Source: Christiangramia sp.
GTDB taxonomy: Bacteria > Bacteroidota > Bacteroidia > Flavobacteriales > Flavobacteriaceae
Direction of reading: 5' to 3'
Assembly (NCBI RefSeq): GCF_029937855.1
Contig: NZ_JAPYPC010000011.1
Span: forward strand, 37,783 to 101,782
Length of the DNA: 64,000 nucleotides
Made by a program: the position numbers and the translations under genes
In this document: positions 35,430-43,170 of the stretch, piece after piece
How positions within the stretch are numbered: the first letter of the stretch is position 1
Layout: each line of letters starts with the position of its first letter
The notes under the pieces: model-generated
The model's input: only the letters and a program-made list of their open reading frames with translations
Told to the model about the DNA's origin: nothing
The model's database searches: none

Positions 35430-36656
35430 TTAAGGTTGCTTTAAGCCGAAATCTGGATAAGCGTCCATTCCATGTTCATGGATGTCAAGACCTTCAGTTT
35501 CTTCTTTGGCTGAAACCCGTATTCCTATGCTAAGCTTCAATAAATAGAAAATAATAAAGGACCCAACTATACAAATAGCGGCGTAGCAAGCTACTCCTAT
35601 AAGCTGATTAATAAACTGATCCCAACCGGCCAGATTTCCGAAGATACCAACAGCAAGGGTTCCCCAAATCCCACAAATTAGATGAACTGCAACCGCTCCT
35701 ACAGGATCGTCCAGTCTTATTCTATCTATCAATGCCACTCCAAGTACAATGATCACTCCGGCTATGGCACCTATTAGAATAGCATCGGTGGGCGACATTT
35801 GGTCTGCTCCGGCAGTTATACCTACTAATCCGCCAAGTATACCGTTTAAAAACATGGTAATATCATAATTTTTATAAAGAATCGTGGAGAAAATAAAAGA
35901 TGCAACACCACCAGCGGCCGCGGCAAGACAGGTTGTTACGAGTGTTAAGGAGGTTAATTCTGGATCTGCAGAAAGTACAGAACCTCCATTGAAACCAAAC
36001 CATCCTAACCAAAGTATGATAACCCCTGCCGTGGCGAAAGGCATGTTATGACCAGGAAAAGCTCCAATCTTACCGTCTTTAAACTTCCCTATTCTGGCAC
36101 CTAAAAGCCAGATAGCTACTAATGCTGCCCATCCTCCAACAGAATGTACCAGCGTTGAACCGGCAAAATCATAGAATCCCATCTCATCAAGGAATCCACC
36201 TCCCCATTTCCAGGAACCTGCAATTGGATATACAATTCCTATGTAGAGTATCACGAAGATCATAAAGCTGTTCAGCTTAATTCTTTCTGCAACAGCACCA
36301 GACACGATAGTGGCGGCTGTAGCTGCAAACATTCCCTGGAACAAGAAGTCGGTCCAGTAAGTATATCCTTCACTATAAGCCAGGTCAAGACTACCGTCTA
36401 CGAGGGGACTCGATAACCCGAAACCGGCGAAACCTATAAACCCGTTAAATTCACCCGGATACATTAAATTAAAACCTAGGAGACAATATAAAAGCAGCCC
36501 CATGGTGATAATGAAAATATTTTTAAATAAAATGTTGATTGTATTTTTTTGTCTGGTTAACCCTATTTCTAATAATGCGAAACCGAGGTGCATAAAAAAC
36601 ACCAATCCCGTACAGATCATCATCCATACGTTATTTATAGTTAATAGTCCTTCCAT
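35430..36656 (-). CDS. amtB: Ammonium transporter
   Basis: A 408-residue Amt/Rh-family channel with eleven predicted helices. Twin pore histidines are in STLVHSVGGWAAL and VAVHLICGIWGTL, and the family region GLFGFNGGS-like (LGWFGFNGGSVL) is present. It moves ammonia/ammonium into the cytoplasm. The C-terminal tail after helix 11 is short and contains GMDAYPDFG, a variant of the tail through which GlnK controls the channel. The PII gene lies directly upstream (29 bases), the standard glnK-amtB arrangement. The signal sequence is shorter than in E. coli and no cleavable signal peptide is evident. Confidence 0.95.
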   Translation of the reverse strand: MEGLLTINNVWMMICTGLVFFMHLGFALLEIGLTRQKNTINILFKNIFIITMGLLLYCLLGFNLMYPGEFNGFIGFAGFGLSSPLVDGSLDLAYSEGYTYWTDFLFQGMFAATAATIVSGAVAERIKLNSFMIFVILYIGIVYPIAGSWKWGGGFLDEMGFYDFAGSTLVHSVGGWAALVAIWLLGARIGKFKDGKIGAFPGHNMPFATAGVIILWLGWFGFNGGSVLSADPELTSLTLVTTCLAAAAGGVASFIFSTILYKNYDITMFLNGILGGLVGITAGADQMSPTDAILIGAIAGVIIVLGVALIDRIRLDDPVGAVAVHLICGIWGTLAVGIFGNLAGWDQFINQLIGVACYAAICIVGSFIIFYLLKLSIGIRVSAKEETEGLDIHEHGMDAYPDFGLKQP

Positions 36657-36685
36657 AATATCTTATACCTTAGTTTTATTGTAAT

Positions 36686-37024
36686 TTATTTAAGCGATTC
36701 ACCGCCTTTTTCTTTGGTCCTAATTCGATAAGCTTCTTCAATTGAAGAAACAAAGATCTTCCCGTCACCCACTTTTCCTGTATGGGCTGTTTTTAGAAGA
36801 GTTTCAACAGTTTTTTCCAGAAAAGAATCGGTTACCACTATAGAGAGGTATCTTCTTTGGATATCTGCGGTGCTGTAACTTACCCCCCGGTAAACATGAC
36901 CTACTTTTTCATTACCAACTCCGGTAACGTCCCAGTAACTAAAAAAGGTAACTCCAATCGCATGGAGTGCCTCTTTGGTTTCATCGAATTCTGATTTTCG
37001 AATGATTGCTTCAATTTTTTTCAT
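36686..37024 (-). CDS. P-II family nitrogen regulatory protein
   Basis: A 112-residue PII trimer subunit. The T-loop region has YRGVSYS with a tyrosine where GlnB is uridylylated, and the B-loop reads TGKVGDGKIFV, which binds the phosphates of ATP/ADP. The N terminus KKIEAIIRKSEFDETKEAL is typical. PII proteins sense 2-oxoglutarate and adenylates, and the amtB-linked type (GlnK) plugs the Amt pore. Whether this lineage uridylylates the tyrosine cannot be told. The upstream region contains two palindromes, but no sigma-54 site was found. Confidence 0.95.
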   Translation of the reverse strand: MKKIEAIIRKSEFDETKEALHAIGVTFFSYWDVTGVGNEKVGHVYRGVSYSTADIQRRYLSIVVTDSFLEKTVETLLKTAHTGKVGDGKIFVSSIEEAYRIRTKEKGGESLK

Positions 37025-37162
37025 CTGCTTTTGTTTAATTGTTTTTGATCTTTTCAGATGTAATTCGCCAATGATTATCTCTATTTAAATCGAATTTCAA
37101 TCTTTGGCTCATTTCATAATAATTTATTAATAATAGGTTAAAATTATAAAAATACATATTTA

Positions 37163-37184
37163 TACCCCTATAAAAATAGGGGTA
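37163..37184. promoter_or_regulatory. Inverted repeat upstream of the PII gene
   Basis: TACCCCTA and TAGGGGTA form a perfect 8-base palindrome around TAAAAA, 139 bases before the PII start. It shares CCCCTA/TAGGGGT with the larger palindrome 25 bases to its right. It could be an operator, a leader hairpin, or a second crcB terminator. Confidence 0.5.
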
Positions 37185-37208
37185 ATGTTTAATTTTTTCT
37201 ATATAAAA

Positions 37209-37242
37209 AATAAACACCCCTAAAATTTTAGGGGTGTTTATT
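37209..37242. terminator. Bidirectional terminator after crcB
   Basis: A perfect 34-base palindrome (AATAAACACCCCTAAAA and its complement) with A-rich flank on one side and TTTT on the other. It lies 44 bases beyond the crcB stop and would end the crcB operon. Confidence 0.85.
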
Positions 37243-37285
37243 TTAATTGAAAATTTTTAAGAATTTAATATCGTAAGAAAACGAT

Positions 37286-37657
37286 TTATAGATATTTTGA
37301 GATCAAAACTCCGGCAAGGATGGCTAAAATCCCTAATATAACGCTTCCGAAGAAGTAGATTGAAAAATTTAAGTAATCTCCAGAGCGGATCATGGAGTAA
37401 TTTTCAAAAGAAAAGGTAGAAAAAGTGGTAAAGCCTCCGCAAAAACCTATACTCAGCATTAAATTTAGAGGGCTATTAAGAGAATTGGATTTTATTGCCC
37501 AGCCTAAAATGATCCCTAATAATAAACTTCCCACAATATTTACCAGAAATGTTCCGTAGGGAATAATGGATGATGTATTGAGATATTTGCTAATAATAAA
37601 TCTAAAACAACTTCCCAGGCCACCCCCGATAAATACAAGAAGTAAATTTTTAATCAT
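37286..37657 (-). CDS. crcB: Fluoride exporter CrcB/Fluc
   Basis: A 123-residue four-helix membrane protein. FIGGGLGSCFRFIISKY at the start, YGTFLVNIVGSLLLGII with the conserved Asn, and GFCGGFTTFSTFSFE, which holds the Phe-box/central Na+ region, identify Fluc. Dual-topology dimers export F-. It overlaps the end of the upstream SRPBCC gene by 8 bases, so the two are translationally linked. No fluoride riboswitch is visible in front of the operon. Only one crcB gene is present here. Confidence 0.95.
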   Translation of the reverse strand: MIKNLLLVFIGGGLGSCFRFIISKYLNTSSIIPYGTFLVNIVGSLLLGIILGWAIKSNSLNSPLNLMLSIGFCGGFTTFSTFSFENYSMIRSGDYLNFSIYFFGSVILGILAILAGVLISKYL

Positions 37658-38711
37658 TATTATTTGTGTCTGCTGTTACCTGCTCTAGTGGAATATAGAT
37701 GTTTGTGATCCATTCTGCTGGATTAGCATTATCCTTAGGTCCGGTTACATAAACTTCAAATGCTTTTGCATCCTCGTCTATCTGCATGCCGTTTTTCTGT
37801 AAATAAGCATAAGAATTATCCCATGCTTCCTGCAGGTTATCATAATCACCTTTTAAAGTTGTTTTCAAGGTGCGTTGATTTGGCATAAATCCATTTAAAA
37901 CGCTGCTCTCTGAAGTTGTTATCACTTCACTTGGAGTAAAGTAAGCTGCAGAGTATATAGCAGTAGCCTGATCTTCATTCCATTCGTTATACAGCACAAA
38001 AGGTTTCCCTACCTGCTCAATATTATTGGTATTCATAAAATTACCTACTTCAGTAATCATTTTTACCATCCTTTCATTAACCTGGCTAATTTTGCTAGCA
38101 GTGGTGATATACATATAATAACCACCACCATGTTGAGTTACTCCTTCAATATTAATAGAGTAACTATTCATCTTCACTCTTAGCTCCTCCTGAAGATTGT
38201 TCAGTCCTTTTTCAAACATGGGTTGCATCATTTCCTTCAGGCTTTCATCCTGAAAAATAAACGCTGCTTTTTCCATAAAACTCTGTTCTCCTATCATACC
38301 CCAGGTTACTCTGGTACTATCACCCTGTGGTTCAAATTCCCAATAGATATCACTTGTTGACTCTCCAAAAGGAGTTTTAAAAGTTATTTTTTGTTCGATT
38401 GTTTTATGTGGATTGGCTTTAGTGGTAATCATTTTACCTTTGCCCATTTCCTCACTCTGCCAGGAGTAAGAAGCACCTTCACCACTAGTTTTTTCACCAT
38501 AATTTAAGATCATGTCATCAGTTTCCTGTGACCATGGCTCCCAGTTTTTCCAAGTAGTAAAATCATTTACCTCTTTATAAACAACTTCCTGGGGTGCTTC
38601 CATGATCATCTCTTGTTCCACTTGAAATTTACCGTCTTTGGTTGCGATGTATATGGAGGCTCCAATGATAAAAATGAGCAATAAGAATAATAAGTATTTG
38701 AAAATTTTCAT
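37650..38711 (-). CDS. SRPBCC-domain membrane-anchored protein with GyrI-like C-terminal domain
   Basis: A 353-residue protein. Residues 5-23 form an N-terminal membrane anchor (LLFLLLIFIIGASIYIA). Residues 30-175 look like an SRPBCC/polyketide-cyclase fold: EMIMEAPQEVVYKEVNDFTTWKNWEPW, then YSWQSEEMGKGKM. Residues 180-345 resemble a GyrI/effector-binding fold (GVTQHGGGYYMYITT, AYLQKNGMQIDEDAKAFEVYV). Such two-domain proteins in Bacteroidota are usually labelled SRPBCC or GyrI-like small-molecule-binding proteins. It overlaps crcB by 8 bases, but no direct link to fluoride is known. Confidence 0.8.
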   Translation of the reverse strand: MKIFKYLLFLLLIFIIGASIYIATKDGKFQVEQEMIMEAPQEVVYKEVNDFTTWKNWEPWSQETDDMILNYGEKTSGEGASYSWQSEEMGKGKMITTKANPHKTIEQKITFKTPFGESTSDIYWEFEPQGDSTRVTWGMIGEQSFMEKAAFIFQDESLKEMMQPMFEKGLNNLQEELRVKMNSYSINIEGVTQHGGGYYMYITTASKISQVNERMVKMITEVGNFMNTNNIEQVGKPFVLYNEWNEDQATAIYSAAYFTPSEVITTSESSVLNGFMPNQRTLKTTLKGDYDNLQEAWDNSYAYLQKNGMQIDEDAKAFEVYVTGPKDNANPAEWITNIYIPLEQVTADTNNND

Positions 38712-38781
38712 GCTTGGTTAAGATTTGATAGTGCTAATATAATTATTTTAAGAGACCGGGGATAGGTTAATTCCGATGGAA

Positions 38782-38970
38782 CTAATGATTAAGCCTGGTT
38801 TTAATAAAGAAAAGCAAGAGTATAAAAATTATAAATCCAATTAAAACATAGAGACTTCCTTTATAGTATTTCTTATGGAGTTTAATGTCTTTTCTATAAC
38901 TATAGATTATAATGATTACAAACGCAACAATAAAAAGTCCCGCAAAAATGAGCTGTCCTGTAGAAAACAT
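38782..38970 (-). CDS. Small two-helix membrane protein, hypothetical
   Basis: A 62-residue protein with two hydrophobic segments (LIFAGLFIVAFVIIIIYSY and YVLIGFIIFILLLFFI) separated by a basic loop RKDIKLHKKYYKG. A protein of this type is recalled from many flavobacterial genomes. A good promoter (TTG-N18-TAACTTTG) ends about 16 bases before the ATG, which supports a real gene. It resembles CcoQ-like small subunits only in size. Function unknown. Confidence 0.75.
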   Translation of the reverse strand: MFSTGQLIFAGLFIVAFVIIIIYSYRKDIKLHKKYYKGSLYVLIGFIIFILLLFFIKTRLNH

Positions 38971-38985
38971 TTATTTATTTTTATG

Positions 38986-39014
38986 CAAAGTTAACTTTTT
39001 AAAGCTTGAGACAA
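38986..39014 (-). promoter_or_regulatory. Bacteroidota-type promoter for the small membrane protein gene
   Basis: Reading the minus strand, TTG (39012-39014) is followed after 18 bases by TAACTTTG (38986-38993), a full TAnnTTTG element. The start codon of the 62-residue gene is 16 bases further on. The -33 element lies just 2 bases outside the divergent gene at 39016. Confidence 0.75.
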
Positions 39015-39015
39015 T

Positions 39016-39402
39016 ATGAAGAAAAGAATTGCAGCCGTAAAAGAATTTCATTCGGCATTTGGATTGGGAATCGAAGAAAAACCAGTAGCTAACCTTGGGA
39101 AAGCTAAAAATTTACTTCGGTATAATTTGATGAAGGAAGAGAACGAAGAATATCTTGAAGCAGCCAATAACAGTGATCTCGCTGAAGTGGCAGATGCCTT
39201 GGGGGATATGTTATATATTCTCTGCGGAACTATTATAGAGCACGGAATGCAACATAAAATTGAAGAAGTTTTTGATGAGATACAATCCAGTAACATGAGT
39301 AAGCTGGGAGCCGATGGAAAACCAATCTATAGGGAAGATGGAAAAGTACTTAAAGGGCCAAATTATTTCAAACCCGATATTTTAAAGATACTTGATGAGT
39401 AG
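39016..39402 (+). CDS. MazG-like / PRA-PH family nucleoside triphosphate pyrophosphohydrolase
   Basis: A 128-residue all-helical enzyme of the MazG-like superfamily. The metal-binding pattern EENEEYLEA (ExxEE type) is followed after a helix by EVADALGDMLYILCGT (the ExxD type), the two halves of the conserved site. It resembles the phosphoribosyl-ATP pyrophosphohydrolase-like group, labelled in genomes as nucleoside triphosphate pyrophosphohydrolase. These enzymes hydrolyse non-canonical NTPs or PR-ATP; the true substrate here is not determined. The gene is monocistronic and its start lies beside the divergent promoter. Confidence 0.88.
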   Translation: MKKRIAAVKEFHSAFGLGIEEKPVANLGKAKNLLRYNLMKEENEEYLEAANNSDLAEVADALGDMLYILCGTIIEHGMQHKIEEVFDEIQSSNMSKLGADGKPIYREDGKVLKGPNYFKPDILKILDE

Positions 39403-39456
39403 TTTTAGAAAATTTTAAAATATTCCTCTGCTCATTTTTTTATCTTAAAAAGAAAA

Positions 39457-40500
39457 ATGAGAAGCTTTATCATATTCTTGATAGTTTTAAGCTGTATTTC
39501 CTGTAAAGACCAGGATAGAAATGAAACTGAATCTGATTTTACAGGAGATCAAGAATCTATAGGTACTCCCATAGATTCAGTGATAGCCTATAACAATGAG
39601 GAATGGGGCTTCACTTTGGAATATCCTAAAAGTTTCACTTCGCTGGAGTCTGAACTTCCTGGTGAATCACCGGTTATTAATTTTTATTTGAAGGATACTG
39701 GCTTTAAGCCTCCTTTTGCCATTCATGAAGATCCTCAAAATGCTTATATCGCGGTGCTTCCTAAAGGTTTTGGTGTGGACGCACCTAACGGAAGTAAGAT
39801 AGCTTTTGAAGATATAAATGAAACTGTCAATTTAAACCCAGATTTGAAGATGGATGTTAATGAAGCCTATATTTTAGAATCTGGAGAATCCTGGGCTTAT
39901 TTTTTAAGGTTTAAAGATCCACCTGAAAATTGGAAAAAATACGGTGGTGTCTTTGTCCATTTTCCTATTCAGAACTTTGAAGCTAAATGTGTGGATAAAG
40001 CTGGAAATCAAAAGGATTTAGAGAATTGCGATCCCATGGGAGAGGATAATATTAAATATTATGGAAAAGTTGAAGCAGAGATAAAGTCCAGGATGATTAA
40101 AATACTGGAATCCTTTCAATTCAATTCAAATCACCAAAACTTGGTTTCTAATTGGATTAAAATTGAAAAGCCATTGCCAAATAAGGTTGTTACTTCACCG
40201 CTTATAATAAAAGGAAAGGCACTTGGATATTGGTTTTTTGAGGCAAATGCGCCAATAGAAATTCAGGATAAAAATTTTAACACGTTGGCAGAATCATACA
40301 TTGAGGCAGAGGGAAAATGGATGACGGAGGATTTTGTGGATTTCTCGGGAAAAATAGAGTTTGAATCACCGAATTATAAACGCGGTTACCTAATCTTTAA
40401 AAGAGCAAATCCTTCAGGTAAAAAAAGTAAGGACAGAAGCTATAAATTACCCATTCTATTTTCGTCTAAAAATCACTCATCTCAGGTTAAAAGAAACTAG
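39457..40500 (+). CDS. Lipoprotein with C-terminal Gmad2 domain
   Basis: A 347-residue protein. The lipobox (LSCISC, Cys16) marks it as a lipoprotein. Residues about 40-215 are an unrecognised domain with KFTLEYP-like opening (WGFTLEYPKSF). Residues about 225-340 match the Gmad2 immunoglobulin-like domain of Bacillales and Bacteroidota surface proteins: PNKVVTSPLIIKG, ALGYWFFEANAPIEIQD and GKWMTEDFVDFSGKIEF. The domain is linked to germination in Bacillus but is also found in general lipoproteins. It follows the MazG-like gene by 54 bases. Confidence 0.85.
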   Translation: MRSFIIFLIVLSCISCKDQDRNETESDFTGDQESIGTPIDSVIAYNNEEWGFTLEYPKSFTSLESELPGESPVINFYLKDTGFKPPFAIHEDPQNAYIAVLPKGFGVDAPNGSKIAFEDINETVNLNPDLKMDVNEAYILESGESWAYFLRFKDPPENWKKYGGVFVHFPIQNFEAKCVDKAGNQKDLENCDPMGEDNIKYYGKVEAEIKSRMIKILESFQFNSNHQNLVSNWIKIEKPLPNKVVTSPLIIKGKALGYWFFEANAPIEIQDKNFNTLAESYIEAEGKWMTEDFVDFSGKIEFESPNYKRGYLIFKRANPSGKKSKDRSYKLPILFSSKNHSSQVKRN

Positions 40501-40526
40501 ACCGCTTGGCTTTTAGTTATAAGAAT

Positions 40527-40693
40527 TTAGACCTGAACTTAACTAACTGATAGACAAAAGAAGTTCAACATAAAGAATACCAAAAATCAGAAATTTTAAA
40601 AGCAGTGGATAGCTAGTAGGAAAATACCTTGAGTTAGAGTTATTAAAATAACTGGGTTCAGGTTCGTTTTTTTAAATTCTATCGAACACTACT
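40527..40693. repeat. ACCTGAAC interspersed repeat, copy B (reverse orientation)
   Basis: On the reverse strand this reads AGTAGTGTTCGATAGAATTT, AACGAACCTGAAC, then an AT-rich middle, and ends CTATCAGTTAGTTAAGTTCAGGTCTAA. The first 38 and last 45 bases are close to those of copy A (14902-15070); the middle differs. It lies between two convergent genes. Confidence 0.78.
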
Positions 40694-40702
40694 TTCTAAA
40701 AA

Positions 40703-40733
40703 TTAAAAACCCCGGCCAGAAGCCAGGATTTCA
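40703..40733 (-). terminator. ilvE terminator
   Basis: On the minus strand CCTGGC and GCCGGG (one T-G pair, extended by outer A-T pairs) form a hairpin that ends in a T-rich tract (TTTTTAA). It lies 20 bases beyond the ilvE stop. Confidence 0.65.
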
Positions 40734-40752
40734 TTATTTAAAATAGGAATTA

Positions 40753-41820
40753 TTATTTTACTTCATATCTCCAACCAAATTTATCTTCGGCCTGGTTATA
40801 TTGTATTTTCATAAGCTTATCCTTGAAGGATCGGGCATATGAATCTTCCATGTTTGGTAAATCAAATTTATGATCTTTATATCCAAATCCAACGATAGGA
40901 TTTATAACGGTTGCGGTTCCCGAACCAAACATTTCTTTTAATTCTCCTTTTTCAGCCGCTTCTATAATTTCCTGCACACTAACTCTGCGAACTTCAGTCT
41001 CAATATTAAATTCCTCCGCAAGGCTTAATACACTTTTCCTGGTCACCCCATCCAGTATTCTATCATTGGTGGGGGCGGTAACAAGTTTGTCCCCAATCCT
41101 GAAGAAAATATTCATAGTTCCAGCTTCTTCAAGGTAATCGTGAGTATTGGCATCTGTCCAGATAATTTGCTGATATCCTTCTTCTTTGGCAAGATTGGTT
41201 GGATAAAACTGAGCACCATAATTACCAGCTGCTTTGGCAAAACCAACACCGCCATCTGCTGCACGGCTGTATTTCTCTGAAAATTTCACTCTTACTTCAC
41301 CGCTATAGTATGCCTGAGCAGGAGAGCAGATGATCATAAACTTATATTCATTAGCCGGGGAAGCAGATACCCCTGCTTCTGTAGCGATAACAAAAGGTCT
41401 CAAATAAAGGCTGTTTCCAAATCCTTTCTTGATCCAGGCTTTATCAATTTTAAGTAATTCTTCCAAAGCCTCAAAGAAATATTCCTTAGGGAATTCTGGA
41501 ATCGCCAGGCGTTTACTGGACCTATTGATCCTATTGAAATTCTCATCAGGTCTAAAAAGCCAGATTTTATCATTTTCATCCTTATAGGCTTTCATCCCTT
41601 CAAAAACCGCCTGGCCATAGTGAAAAACTCGAGCCGAGGGTTCCAGCGATAAAGGGCCATAAGGTTTGATTACAGGCGTTTGCCATTTACCATTCTTATA
41701 ATCACATTCCATCATATGATCTGAAAAGACCTGCCCGAAAACCAGATTATCAAAATTAGTTTCGCTTAGTTTAGATTTGGGAGCTCTTTGTATGTCTATC
41801 ATAGATATTGGATTTTTCAT
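40753..41820 (-). CDS. ilvE: Branched-chain amino acid aminotransferase
   Basis: A class IV PLP transaminase, 355 residues from ATG 41820. It makes or degrades valine, leucine and isoleucine with 2-oxoglutarate. Features are the FHYGQAVFEGMKAYK helix, the PLP lysine in GFAKAAGNYGAQF, LEEAGTMNIFF, and the phosphate-binding GSGTATVI. The longer form from 41841 is rejected because it would begin upstream of the -7 promoter element at 41839-41846. This is the long BCAT form common in Bacteroidota and fungi rather than the short IlvE. Monocistronic. Confidence 0.96.
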   Translation of the reverse strand: MKNPISMIDIQRAPKSKLSETNFDNLVFGQVFSDHMMECDYKNGKWQTPVIKPYGPLSLEPSARVFHYGQAVFEGMKAYKDENDKIWLFRPDENFNRINRSSKRLAIPEFPKEYFFEALEELLKIDKAWIKKGFGNSLYLRPFVIATEAGVSASPANEYKFMIICSPAQAYYSGEVRVKFSEKYSRAADGGVGFAKAAGNYGAQFYPTNLAKEEGYQQIIWTDANTHDYLEEAGTMNIFFRIGDKLVTAPTNDRILDGVTRKSVLSLAEEFNIETEVRRVSVQEIIEAAEKGELKEMFGSGTATVINPIVGFGYKDHKFDLPNMEDSYARSFKDKLMKIQYNQAEDKFGWRYEVK

Positions 41821-41838
41821 GGATTCGTGATAAGTCAA

Positions 41839-41867
41839 CAAATTTACCCAATTAATAGCAGAATCAA
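41839..41867 (-). promoter_or_regulatory. ilvE promoter
   Basis: Reading the minus strand, TTTTG (ending at 41865) is followed after 18 bases by TAAATTTG (41839-41846), a complete Bacteroidota promoter. It places transcription start shortly before the ATG at 41820 and excludes the upstream start at 41841. Confidence 0.82.
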
Positions 41868-41882
41868 AATCTAAAGTTTTGG

Positions 41883-41890
41883 TAAATTTG
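41883..41890 (+). promoter_or_regulatory. Putative -7 element of the DUF4920-mnmD operon
   Basis: TAAATTTG at 41883-41890 fits TAnnTTTG and lies 26 bases before the divergent gene. A -33 TTG at normal distance was not found. Confidence 0.4.
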
Positions 41891-41916
41891 AGGTCAACTC
41901 CGTTTTATACACAATC

Positions 41917-42423
41917 ATGAAAAAAGTTTTATTTGTTTTTGTTCTGTTCCTGGTAATTTCCTGTAAACAAAATAAAGAGAAGGACCAGGAAGAAATTGGG
42001 ATAGTCGAACAGGAGCAGAAAGAATTTGAATCCTATGGTGCTAAAATAAGTAAAGAAGGAAGTTTTTCCTCATCGGTCATGTTGGAAAAATTTGAAGGAT
42101 TAAGAAGTGGAGATACTATTAAAGAGAAATTCCGTACCACCATAAATAGTGTATGCCAGAAGAAAGGTTGCTGGATGGTGCTTGAGTTGCCGGGAGTAGA
42201 TGATGTGAGGGTGACTTTTAAAGATTACGGATTTTTTGTACCAGAGGATGTGATAGGAAAAGAAGTGATTGTACGCGGAAAAGCATTTGTACAGATAACT
42301 TCGGTAGAAGAGCAAAGGCATTATGCTGAAGATGCTGGAAAACCTGTTGATGAGGTGGTGGCGATAACCGAACCCCTGAAATCTTTTGGTTTTATAGCAG
42401 ACGGGATTTTAATAAAAAAATAA
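41917..42423 (+). CDS. DUF4920 domain lipoprotein
   Basis: A 168-residue lipoprotein (lipobox VISC, Cys16). The DUF4920 core is recognised by INSVCQKKGCWMVLEL, a cysteine-rich patch, DVRVTFKDYGFFVPEDVIGKEVIVRGKA and the end FGFIADGILIKK. The two cysteines flanking KKG may bind metal, but no function is known. The TAA stop runs directly into the TTG start of mnmD, so the two genes are translated in sequence without any gap. Confidence 0.9.
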   Translation: MKKVLFVFVLFLVISCKQNKEKDQEEIGIVEQEQKEFESYGAKISKEGSFSSSVMLEKFEGLRSGDTIKEKFRTTINSVCQKKGCWMVLELPGVDDVRVTFKDYGFFVPEDVIGKEVIVRGKAFVQITSVEEQRHYAEDAGKPVDEVVAITEPLKSFGFIADGILIKK

Positions 42424-43098
42424 TTGGAAAGAAAAATAATAAAAACCGATGACGGTTCAGTAACAATACATTTACCGGAATGGAATGAACAGTATCATTC
42501 TAAACATGGCGCTGTTCAGGAAGCGCGGCATGTCTTCTTAAAAATGGGTCTGCACTATTTTTTAGAACAGCATTCTTTAGATGAACTCTCGATCCTTGAG
42601 ATAGGATTTGGCACAGGTCTAAATGCTTTCCTTACATTATTGGAAGCTGAAAAGTTGAATTTAAAAATAAATTATACCGGAGTGGAAGCTTATCCCGTTC
42701 CGCCGGAGGAAGTAAAGTTTTTAAATTATCCTGAAACCTGTCAGGCACAGGAACAATCAGATCTTTTTTTCCAATTACATGATATCGAATGGGAGAAGTT
42801 ATTCCCAATTTCTGATTATTTCAGCCTGACCAAAATAAAGAAAAAGTTTGCTGAAGTGAATGATGAAAACCTTTATGATCTTATTTACTTCGACGCCTTT
42901 GGAGCTCGGGTTCAGCCGGAATTATGGACTGAGGAAATATTCAGTAAAATGTACAATGCTTTAAGAAAAAACGGGGTATTGGTGACTTATGCTGCAAAGG
43001 GGAGTGTGAGAAGAGCGATGATTGCTTCGGGATTTGAAGTTCAAAAACTTCCCGGTCCACCGGGGAAAAGAGAGATGATAAGAGCTGTTAAATCTTAA
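42424..43098 (+). CDS. mnmD: tRNA U34 5-methylaminomethyl-2-thiouridine methyltransferase MnmD
   Basis: A 224-residue SAM-dependent methyltransferase matching the N-terminal (methylase) half of MnmC, found alone as MnmD in many bacteria. SILEIGFGTGLNAFLTLLEA is the SAM motif, and IYFDAFGARVQPELWTEEIF follows, with YAAKGSVRRAM near the end. The enzyme adds the last methyl of mnm5s2U in tRNA wobble positions. It begins with TTG directly after the upstream TAA, and the opening (LERKIIKTDDGSVTIH) aligns with family starts, so a non-ATG start seems right. Confidence 0.92.
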   Translation: MERKIIKTDDGSVTIHLPEWNEQYHSKHGAVQEARHVFLKMGLHYFLEQHSLDELSILEIGFGTGLNAFLTLLEAEKLNLKINYTGVEAYPVPPEEVKFLNYPETCQAQEQSDLFFQLHDIEWEKLFPISDYFSLTKIKKKFAEVNDENLYDLIYFDAFGARVQPELWTEEIFSKMYNALRKNGVLVTYAAKGSVRRAMIASGFEVQKLPGPPGKREMIRAVKS

Positions 43099-43170
43099 AA
43101 GGAAAGCCGTTAAACCTGTTATAAAATAAGTCAATCACCATTTGTCTTATGTATCTTAACGGGAAAAAAT

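Noticed and set aside
35430..37024. Sigma-54 promoter for glnK-amtB
   Set aside because: No TGGCAC-N5-TTGC element was found upstream of the PII gene, although a sigma-54 regulator exists at 51 kb.
37035..37217. 60-codon minus-strand frame upstream of the PII gene
   Set aside because: It covers both palindromes, is rich in Tyr/Phe/Asn codons as AT-rich DNA gives by chance, and resembles no protein known to me.
37650..38780. Fluoride riboswitch for crcB
   Set aside because: No conserved fluoride-riboswitch core was seen upstream of the crcB operon, whose first gene is the SRPBCC gene.
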